Assembly (NCBI RefSeq): GCF_022376835.1
Contig: NZ_CP084606.1
Span: 3,030,739-3,094,738, forward strand
Reading direction: 5' to 3'
DNA length: 64,000 nt
From: Brucepastera parasyntrophica
Lineage (GTDB): Bacteria > Spirochaetota > Spirochaetia > Treponematales > Treponemataceae
The notes beneath the pieces are model-generated. The model saw only the letters and a program-made list of their open reading frames with translations, was not told the DNA's origin and ran no database searches. A program made the position numbers and the translations under genes. Positions 36,645 through 47,300 of the stretch are shown here, piece after piece; the stretch's first letter is position 1, and every line of letters starts with the position of its first letter.

Positions 36645-36696
36645 ATATATACTTTCTTTTGAGAAAAATGTATAATTATACAATGGAGAGAAAATC

Positions 36697-37926
36697 ATGA
36701 ACCGTAATCCTAATTTTGCGAACCTTTCGTCAGGATACCTGTTTCCGGAAATATCAAAAAGGCGCAATGCTTACCAGAAAGAACACCCCGAAGCAAAAAT
36801 AATCAGCCTCGGGATCGGAAATACCACTGAACCCATTACTCCTTATATTATTGAAGGACTTCATGCTGAAGTAGCCAGACTCGGCACCGCCGAAGGTTAT
36901 ACCGGTTACTGCGACAACGAAGCCGGACTGACTGAACTGCGGGAAAAAGTCGCCCAGGTCCTGTATAAGGGAAGAATTTCGACAGATGAAGTTTTTATAT
37001 CAGACGGGGCAAAATGCGACATAGGCCGGCTCCAGTACCTGTTCGGAAAAAATACCGCTGTCGCCGTACAGGACCCTGCCTATCCTGTATATGTTGACGG
37101 TTCTGTTATCGCCGGCTCCGCGGGTCCGGCTCTCTCCGGCGGTTCCGGATACGCCGGCATTATCTATATGCCCTGCACAATTGAAAATAACTTTTTTCCT
37201 GACCTTTCGGTTATTCCTGAAAATGCCCTGATATATTTCTGTTCGCCAAATAATCCTACCGGCGCGGTTGCAACGAGGGATCAGCTTACCGGACTGGTTA
37301 AAATGGCGAAAGCAAAGCAATCCATCATTATTTTTGACTCGGCCTATGCCTCTTTTATCCGCGATCCCTCTCTTCCTGTTTCAATTTATGAAATCGAAGG
37401 CGCCCGTGAATGTGCGATTGAAGTCAGTTCGTTTTCAAAACCCATAGGGTTTACCGGAGTCCGTCTGGGCTGGACCATAGTCCCGAAGGAACTCCTCTTT
37501 TCGGACGGCACGCCGGTATACAGGGACTGGATACGCCTTTTTTCTACCATATTTAATGGAGCCTCAAATATTGCCCAATACGGCGGTCTCGCTTCCCTTG
37601 ATGAAAAGGGTCTTGCGGAAACAAGGGTTCTTACCGATTACTATCTTGAAAATGCGAAACTTATCCGGGCAGCCCTGGCCGGCCCGGCGTTCGAAAAAAT
37701 CGGGGTAAAAATATACGGCGGCGATAATGCTCCCTATGTATGGACCTTCTTTCCGGGCCTGAAAAGCTGGGATGCCTTCGATACAATTCTGGATTCCTGC
37801 CATGTGGTCTGTACTCCCGGCGCCGGGTTCGGCCCCGCCGGAGAATCTTTTATACGGTTCAGTTCATTCGGACACCGGAACCAGATAGAAGAAGCCTGTT
37901 CCCGGCTTGGTACATTACAAATATAA
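36697..37926 (+). CDS. dapL: LL-diaminopimelate aminotransferase
   Basis: PLP enzyme converting tetrahydrodipicolinate directly to LL-diaminopimelate for lysine and peptidoglycan. 409 residues starting NPNFANLSSGYLFPEI. Motifs: ISLGIGNTTEPIT, the YTGYCDNEAGLTELREKVA region, FISDGAKCDIGRLQ, FCSPNNPTGAVATR and the cofactor lysine in SSFSKPIGFTGVRLGW. The SGYLF and DGAKCD blocks separate DapL from general aspartate aminotransferases. A TATAAT at 36671-36676 lies upstream and a strong terminator follows. Confidence 0.95.
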   Translation: MNRNPNFANLSSGYLFPEISKRRNAYQKEHPEAKIISLGIGNTTEPITPYIIEGLHAEVARLGTAEGYTGYCDNEAGLTELREKVAQVLYKGRISTDEVFISDGAKCDIGRLQYLFGKNTAVAVQDPAYPVYVDGSVIAGSAGPALSGGSGYAGIIYMPCTIENNFFPDLSVIPENALIYFCSPNNPTGAVATRDQLTGLVKMAKAKQSIIIFDSAYASFIRDPSLPVSIYEIEGARECAIEVSSFSKPIGFTGVRLGWTIVPKELLFSDGTPVYRDWIRLFSTIFNGASNIAQYGGLASLDEKGLAETRVLTDYYLENAKLIRAALAGPAFEKIGVKIYGGDNAPYVWTFFPGLKSWDAFDTILDSCHVVCTPGAGFGPAGESFIRFSSFGHRNQIEEACSRLGTLQI

Positions 37927-38020
37927 GAATTACCCGGAACCTGCGGTTTTCAGGTGGTTTTTAATGCCTTAATATTGTAAAAAAACTCTCTTTTCCCCGG
38001 AAAAATGACAAAATAAGGGC

Positions 38021-38056
38021 AAACGCTGTACCAGTCGGATGCAGCGTTTGTTTTTT
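38021..38056 (+). terminator. Intrinsic terminator after dapL
   Basis: AAACGCTG, a 13-base loop and CAGCGTTT, followed by G and six T. A clean rho-independent terminator 95 bases after the dapL stop. Confidence 0.85.
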
Positions 38057-38325
38057 ATACAGAATAAAGCTCAAACTAAAGATCCTGTCTGTCGATAATT
38101 GAATCGGAAAATTGTTTTATTTTCCATATTATGCGGTAAAATTCAGATTGAATCAGTTTTACAGTGTTAATGGTAATTTTTACTTGGCTTACACAAGATG
38201 TGAAATTATATTTAATTATGGATAGGTGTGTGTTTTTGAAATATAAGACGCATATATCAAAAAACTATTTTTGTTGGAAAATAACTCTTTTATTCTTTAT
38301 GAAGGTATAAATAAGGAAGGGTCGT
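38057..38325 (+). promoter_or_regulatory. Promoter region of the giant lipoprotein gene
   Basis: AT-rich stretch with no ORF. TTGGCT (38184-38189), a 17-base spacer and TATATT (38207-38212) form a good promoter, leaving about 105 bases of untranslated leader. AAGGAAGGG lies 4 bases before ATG 38326. Nothing else recognisable. Confidence 0.5.
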
Positions 38326-41300
38326 ATGCAGAAAGTAACAGCGCGGAAACGAATCATCCTGGCGGTGATAGGAATCATGAGTTTAGCCCTTGTCCAGTGT
38401 GAAATAGGGCTGGGTGATTCGGTCGATACGAGTGCGCCTGAATTAACGATAGATTACCCTGCGATAAACAGTATCGCGCGCGGCGACCTGGTGGTATCCG
38501 GGAAAGCGTGGGACGAAACAGCGGTAGACCGCGTAGAAATAGTATTACAGAACAGCAGCGGAGTAAAGCAGTGGAGCGGAACGGCGCATCCTGACAGCGC
38601 GCGGCGGTGGACGGCGAAGATTCCGAATACGCGCGCGGCTGACGGGAGTGTGCCGTTTGCGGACGGGCAGTACCGGGTGGTGGCGACTGCAGTAGACACG
38701 TCGAACCGGAAGACATCGGTGACGGTGCCGTATTATCTGGACAACACGCCGCCCCTGGTGGTAATTTCGCGGCCATCAACGTCCGGGACGGTGAAAGCGG
38801 ACCCGTATGGTGACGATCTGGTCTTTTCGGGGACCTTGTGGGATGAAAACTCGTGCGCTGAAATGGAAGTGGTATTTTACCAGGACATTGGCGGCGTCAT
38901 GAGTGAGGTGGCGCGGTACAGCCAGACGAATATCCCGAGTGACTGGAAACTGATAATCCCGGGGGACAAAGATGACCCAACGTCCGTATTCGGACAGCTG
39001 GCGGCCGGGATGACCGGCAGCGAGGGCGCGCGGGAACTGTATTACACGCTGCGGGCGGTAGACAACGCGCAGGAGTACCGTGGCCCTGGAGAAACGGTGA
39101 CCACGGGAAATGAAACGGAGCAGGTATATATTTATGACAGTATTCTCGCGTTATTGCCTGACGGCGAGAAGTTCCCATCATCTGAGGCGCTTGCGTCGCT
39201 GGTGTACGGAAGTGAAACGATGGTAGCCGGGATAAGCGAGGACGATCTGACGGGTATAGGACTTCATTCGTCTGAAGTGGATACCAGTACGAGCGGAAAG
39301 TTTTCGATAGATCCATATAACAAGAACCCGAATGTGAGCATATTGCAGTGGACGCAGTATGTGGGGAATAATTTTGCGACTGGGTATACGTCGAACAAGA
39401 TAGGAGCGAACCAGTATATCTCGGTAACGATAGAGCCTGGACCAGACGGAGTTGCGATAGATACAAACCGGGTGTATGTGACGATGCGGCGGAGCACTGA
39501 TCCTGATCCTGACCCTGATGAGGTACCGAGCGGGGACACGAACCGGATACCCGCTGATGAGATCACGAGCAATGGTCAGACGAGAATAATCAATTATGAA
39601 ATAAACGCGCAAAAGGGGCGGTGGATACTGCGGGTAGACGCGGTGGACCGCAGCGGGTATACGACGACGCGTCGGGACGCAATGAGTCATGCGTACCGGG
39701 ATGACCACTATGGAGAGTTTGCGTTTGAAATAAACGGATCAGCGCCGAAGGTAGAGGATGTCAGCACGCCGAACGGGAAGGTGAATGGAAAGATAAAGCC
39801 TGATGGGAGCGGGACGTTTGATATTGTCGTGAGCGCGAGTGACTATGACAGTGAAACGATCAAGATAAGCGCGATAGCGGTGGACGTGAGCGGGAATGAG
39901 CTTGGCGGGACGATAGAGGTAACGGAGAGTTATAATAACCCCGGGTTGGGAGAAGATGATCCGTTTACATTCAGTCATACGTTTACGGTGAGCGCGCCTC
40001 TTGAGGATGAGAAGGTATACTACCGGTTCCAGGTAGATGACAATATGTACAAGCAGCGGACGGTGACGTATTCGTTCCAGACGGATACGACGGCGCCTGT
40101 GTTGCGGAGTGTGACGAAGCCCGCGCTGGTGGACCGCGGTGGCGTGATGTGGGCGATACTGCAGGAGAGCGGGGTCACGATAGAGGGGTATTCAGACAAT
40201 GATCTTGAGTCGGCGCAGCTGTGTTACAAGAAGGATGGGGCGGCGGCTCCTGTAGAGGGAGACAGTGCGTGGGCGACGGCAGATGTACCTGGGACGACGA
40301 ATGTGGAGGGGTATAAGCTGTTCAAGATATCGATGGCGCTTGACAATGAGACGTCGACGAAGGAAGGGATATACACGATATATTACCGGCTCGCGGATGA
40401 CACGGGACTGTATGGGGACATAGGGGTTCTGTGTAAGGTTCTGATAGACAAGGGTGCGCCGGCGTTCTCTGACATGACGATAACACCGTCTGGCGGGAGT
40501 GCGGCTGCCATAACGTCCGGAGCTATAGTGTACCAGAACGGGAGCTATACGATAGCGGGGAAGGTGACTGACGGGAATGGGGTCGCGAGTGTTGGGGCGA
40601 CGAAGAACGGCAGTGACATCACGCTGACGCTGGGCACTGATACCGAGATGGAAAAAACATTCACATATACGCCGAACCCTGTGGGGAGCGGATCTCAGGC
40701 GTATATCTTCCAGGCGGAAGATACCGCCGGGAACGCGGCCGAGCTGAAATTCAGCATATACATGGATACGGACAATCCGGTCATAAACATAACGAATCCG
40801 GGTGCTGATGATGCATTTTTCACGACATTAACACCGACAATAACAGGAACAGTCTCCGACGCGGGATCTGGACTGGACTCGGTAAAGTACCGGGTATATA
40901 AGGACGGGACTGACCCGAAGCCAGCCTGGACAACCCTGAGCCAGATAACGGGACTGCTTGAAATAGCATACACTGCGTCAGGCGAAGGCAAGTCGTATGT
41001 AGAAATTGAAGCGGCGGACAAGGCCGGGAACAGTCTGACTGTTGTGCGTCCGTTCTATATAGACAGCGCCCTGCCTGTTGTCACTGAAACGGTGATAGGA
41101 AGCGGCACGGGATACAAGAACGGCGGCTTTATCTTAGGCGGCAAAGCAAGCGATTCATATGGCCTGAAGAGTCTGGTTGTATATGAACAGCTGAACTCGG
41201 GCACTGAAAGCGCGGTAAATACGATAGACTATACGGCGTCCCCTACAGGCGAGAAAGACTGGAGCTATGAAAACACAAGTCCCTCATCGGGAACGTATTC

Positions 41301-44300
41301 ATACCGGATTGTGGCGACAGATCTTGCGAACCGAGAAGCAACGGTAACGCGGAGCGTTTGGGTTGATGTCACAGCCCCGACGACGCTGACTGTGGATGAA
41401 GCGTATCTGAAAAACGAGCAGTGGCTGACAAGCACGAGTCATGATATCCGGGGAACGGTACAGGATAACAGCGGTGGTACCGGTGTCGCCAAAGTTGAAT
41501 ACTCGCTTGACGGAAACAGCTGGACGGAAGCGTCCCTGAGTGGGGAAGCCTGGTTTGCGACACTGACCGGACTGAGTAATGGAGGCGGGACAGGATCCTG
41601 GCAGACCTTCTATTACCGTGCGGAAGATAAGGCGGGAAACCAGACAGTAGTAAATACTCTTAATTTCGGGGTTGATACGCTGGTTCCGACAGTAACTCTT
41701 GGTTTTTATTACAGTGATGTGAAACAGGACCCTGACAGTGACGGCGTGTATTATCTGACATCGACATATACGATCAAGGTAGCGGCCGCGAGTACGAGTG
41801 GGCTGAAGAAGGTGACGCTTACAGAAAATACGACATCCACTGATCTCACACTGACTAACGGTGAATGGAGCGGAGCCATCAGCGGGAAAGCTGACGGGTT
41901 ATACATATACACGATCCGGGCGGAAGACACGTCCGGGCGGACGACAAGTATTACGGAAACGGTACACATAGATACGACGGCTCCTGATGTAACTATATCG
42001 GCTCCGGTCAGCGGAGAATCGGTGGCAAATACAACCTATACGATAAGCGGAACCGCACGGGACACGGGCGGAGTAGGAATAGACACGCTTGAATACAGTA
42101 TAGACGGCGGTTCGACATGGACCGCACTGACGCTGAGCGGTGTATCGTGGAGCGCTGACATAACAATGGGCGCGACGAAGGGCAGCCGGACGCTGAGCGT
42201 ACGGGCAGCCGACAAGGTCGGAAATGACAAAGAGGTATCGGTCACATTCTATTATGATGCGGCGAATCCGGTACTGACTGAAACGGTAATTGATACGACT
42301 GATACTCAGTACCGTTCGGCGGGGACCGCTGCGGCAAACACGGTAGTATATGGAGGCAATGCTTCTGATGACTGGCAGCTGCACGGAACGAACCCTCTGA
42401 CGGTAACGATAAACGGCGGAAGCGCGACCGGCATAACGGTCGGCGGCGACGGAAGCTGGAGCTATACATTTGCGACGAATGTGAGCGGAACCAACCGCGC
42501 GGACGGCATCTATACGCTGGTATTCACGGCGACTGACGCGGCAAATAAAACAACAGCGCTCACACGCACGGTTATGGTGGACAGTACCGCGCCGACACTG
42601 GCGGTAACAACCTCATTTAGCGGATGGAGTATGGTCAACCCGGTACCTATTGCCGGAACGGCGAGTGACGGCGGAAGCGGACTTGCGTCCGTTGAGTACA
42701 GCACAGACGGTACAAACTGGAATATGCTGAGCGGGACCACCTCGTGGAGCGGAACCATGTCTCTCGGCAACGGATCAAACTCGGTGATCATTCGGGCAAC
42801 CGACCGTGCGGGCAATGTTGCGAATACCACACGGACAATACAGGTTGATACGGTGGCGCCTGAACTGTCGATTACGGTCCCCAGCGGCGATGTTATGATA
42901 AACAAGCAGTTGGACCTCGCGACCGAATTTACGGTCACTGATGTAGGCAGCGGTGTATCATCCGTGAAAATAAAGATAGGAAGCAATGACTTTACCAGTC
43001 CTGATGCGGCCGCAGCGTTTGACAGCGGCAGTACGTGGAAAGCGACCATACCGCAGGCCCGGCTTGCGACTATAACAGGTACACAAGCGCTCATATATGT
43101 TCAGGCACAGGATGTGGCGGGCCTGGTAACGACCCGGAGCTTTGTATGTCTGGTAGACACTGAGGCGCCCACAATCGAGTTCCTGCAGCCTTCTGACGGA
43201 TCAACAGTCAACAAGGAGATAACGATAAACGGAACGGCCGGAGACGCCAATGGTCTCAGTGCGGTCGTGCTTGAAATACGGAAGGGAGCGGCATGGGAAA
43301 CCATATCAACGTTCAGCGGGACCGGCGGCTATAACTGGCGTGTGCCCTCGTTTGACACGGAAACGTATGATACTTCCGAGTATGACACTGATAGCGGAAC
43401 AGCCGGGGTGCAGATACAGCTGCGGGCAACGGCAACGGATACCGCGGGAAATACCGGCAGTGCGACAGTGACCTTGAACATTGATCAGGATTCAGACCGG
43501 CCTGAAATCCGGCTGACAAATATAGATTCTCCCGGCTCAACCCTGAAGATGACTGCGCTTGTGTATGGAGCGGTCACTGATGATGACGGGACTATTCCGG
43601 CCGGACAGTTTTTTATCTCGACTGACGGCAAGGCCTGGAACGCAGGAGACAAGGTGTGGACAGCACTGACGCTTTCAAACGGCATGTTCAGCTACAATGC
43701 AGGAGAGGACGGGCTTAAGACCCTTGACTTCAAGGTAACTGATGCTGCCGGCGGTGTATTTACCAGCGGCAATACGGGCGGTACGATTGTGCGCCCGAAG
43801 ATCATCTATTCGGGCGGTACGGAAGTAAGTGAAACCGTGACCTTCAGGGTCGACACACGGACACCTGATATTCATCCGGATATATATATCGATATTGATA
43901 GCAGCGACGGATATTTCACGGATAGCACGGACCTTGCCGACGGGAACAAGCTGACAAATGGTATGGTATTCGGCGGCGAAAAGTCGAAGTTTGCCCTGTG
44001 GGCAATGGCCAAGGACGCCAATGACATCCAGAGTATTGTCATCGATATAGACAGCACCCAGTATACGGCGGTCAAACAGGACCGTGCGGCTGACCTTTCA
44101 TGGATGGAGGCGAGCAAGTTTGAAGGGTATGAAATATTCATAACCAGCGAAATAGATATATCGGCGGTGTCTTCCGGCCGGCCGACGGTCACGATTATTG
44201 TAACAGATAATTCCGAGCTTGAAGCGACAGCTTCACGGCAGATAGTCATAGACCATACGGCGCCGACAGTCTTGTTTGTATCCCATGCTGACAATCAGCA

Positions 44301-47300
44301 GGTAACCGGGGACATCATTGTCCGCGGAACGGCGGATGACGGGAATAACAGTTCAGGAGTTTCGACAGTCCAATGGAAGATCGGTAAGGGCGCTGATGAC
44401 AGCACGCCTCCGACGGACCTGGATCAGGCCTGGAAGAGTGTGGACGGCTCAAGTGTCTCGTGGAACATAAGTTTCCAGAACGGTGGGGTAAACGGAGCCA
44501 TCACAATATATGGCAACAGTACATATGGAACGGAAACGGCCAGCGGCAGCGGTATTTACCGCGTACCGCTGTGGATACGCGCGACTGACGCTGTAGGCAA
44601 TGCCGAAAACTACCGGCTGTATCTGAACATAGACCCTGACGGTGACAAACCGACGGTCACGATGACTTACCCGACAGACGGGGCGGTCCTCGGCGGGGCT
44701 ATCCGTATCTTCGGAAGCGCCACTGACAATGTGTCGGTCGACTCGGTCTGGATGCGGATCTATGACAAGGACGGCAATATATTCACTGGCTGGGATAACA
44801 GCGGTGAAGGGAAACAGGTCAGCGGCACCACGTCCTGGAATATGGTCATCAATGAATCGGTTGGCGGTAACCCCGGCGAGTTTGACCCTGACGCGGACGA
44901 ACAGCGTGAAATCCGCATCAGTGTACGGTCAAAGGACAATGCCGGAAATTACAGCAGCTGGAGCGACTACATCACGGTATACATAGATAATGATATCCCG
45001 CGAATCGGCGCGTCCTCTCCGCTGCGTCTGGTGCAGTATGAAAATGCAGACGGCACTGGAGCGGAAGTGGCTGAAATGGACTATGTGTCCGGCATGTGGA
45101 TGCGGGGCGCCTGGTACCTGGTCGGAAGCATTGAAGACGACGGCGGCATCACCCGGATCAATATAACGGGAAATGTGAACGCGGTCCTTGATGTGGATAG
45201 TCCGGGAAGCAATAATAACGCCTCATGGTTTACGACACGCGGGGCGGTTATAGAGACATACTATAACTATGACATGAAGGTACCGGTCAGCGGAGTTGAC
45301 GGACAGACGGGAACGATTACGTTTACGATTAACGTGCGTGACGGCAGTACGCCGACCCAGACCGCTTCGCAGGTGATAACGCTCCAGTATGATAACAAGG
45401 CGCCGACCATGGTGTCCCTGAAGAGCGGTTCATCTGACGGAAGTGAGATAAACAATACCACGAATCCGGTGATACAGAGTAATAACGCGTATACCATCGG
45501 GTCCAAGGTCACTGAGGACGGCAGCGGATTCAAGCGCCTCGCGTTCTACTTCGAACGCGCGGGGAACCGGCTGTATGATCCGATGCTGGACAAGACGAAT
45601 ACGCATAACCGGATAGACATAATGTCCTCTGATGTCGAGTTTGTGGACGGCCTGTGGCGCCTCAAGATGACGGTAACACGTCCGACCGAGGACTCCCTTG
45701 ACGCTTCGGGCGTCTTGGGCAACGCGAGCATCAGGGTCGGCGGACTCGTGAGGATCGGCGGTGTTGACCGGAGGATCTCTGAGATAACGGGAACGACGGT
45801 CAAGTTTACCCCGAGTGTCAGCACCAGCTATACGGACGCGTCCTTTGCGTACGCGCAGGTGGTTGATAACTTCCAGCTTGAGACCGGGACCTGGGTTAAC
45901 GGCGTGTGGACACCGACGATTGACGACGGCGATGGTATGCCTGAGTCAATTGTGAAGATCGGGACAGAATACAGCTGGGACGCGTCAATTAATTCGAAGA
46001 ACATCCCTGACGGGCCGATAACGATTTATGTGGTCGCCTATGATGAGGCGGGGAACCACAGTGTGTATTCGGTGGCGACGAGTGTGCTGAATAACCGGCC
46101 GCGGCTCGCGAAGGTCAATGTGGGAACTGATCTGAATGGAAACGGGACGTTTGAGGCATCCGAGATGAAGAGTTACAACGCGGTGACTGAGGATGAGGCG
46201 GTAGCCATACTTAATATCGCGTACAGTTCCGCGAATCCGTACTATATCAAGAGTGATATGGCGGTGACCATGGACATAGTGGGCGGGAACGGGACGCTGA
46301 AATACTTCTGGACGTATAACGGCGCGGCTGCGGCTGCCTGGAACGGGACGACGTATCCGTCGAGTCCGGTGACGGGAACTGAGGCATCGCTGCAGAGCTT
46401 TACCCCGCTGATGGTGGGCGGAGACGCGACATACCTGAATGCGGTGGTCATAAGTGCGAGTACGATGGATGCCATGGATGATATCCTGAAGCTGTTTACC
46501 TTCTCGGTATGGGACAGTACGGATGAGACTACGCCTGGTACGGACAGCCAGTGGGCGCTGTTGAATGTGCCGGTACTCGTGGATGTTAATGACTCGGTGC
46601 CTCCTGTAGCGGTAATTGACGGATTCTACTGGAACAGCAGTACGGACAACTCCCTGTACAATAACTCGAAGGACAACGGACACATAGAACTGCCCGCGGC
46701 GGCTGGGCTTAATCCTGCGGTATCGGGAAAGATAAGCGTACGCGGTTCGGCCTATGATGATCAGCGGCTTTCCGGCCTGTGGGTAATGATAGACGGATTT
46801 ACGTTCACGGGAGCGTCCGGCAGCAAAGCAAGCTTCCTGTTCAACGGGACTGCGGAAACCGCGGCCCAGGGAACATACTATAAGGTCGCGTCCTATGATG
46901 CGGGAACCAGCACCTGGACCGGAACCGACCAGTGGTCGGCAAACGGATGGAGCTTTACCGTGACAAACAATGATTTGACCCATGACGGACACCGGGTAGA
47001 GTGGCGGCTTGACTGGGACAGTTCAAAAGTCACAGGCGTTGCGGCCCTGAACCGGAACATACGGGTCATTGCCGAAGACAAGAGAACTCCGACGCCCAAC
47101 GCGTCAGCCGAGACTCAGAGTCTTGACGCATCCTACAAGCTCAATAATGATCCTGCTTATATGGTTGACGTAGTGCCGTATATTACGGAAATTGCGACGC
47201 CGAACCGGACCAGCGGAGGACTGAAGTCAAATAATATCCGTGGCGCATCCGGCAAATATTCCATTATCCAGGGAACCGACGCATCCTTTATTACGGTAAA

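Noticed and set aside
45985..46992. 335-codon open frame on the minus strand inside the giant gene, and several shorter ones nearby
   Set aside because: They lie opposite the Ig-repeat gene, read as Arg/Val/Ser-rich text without domains, and arise because ACG/GCG-biased codons leave few stops on the other strand.
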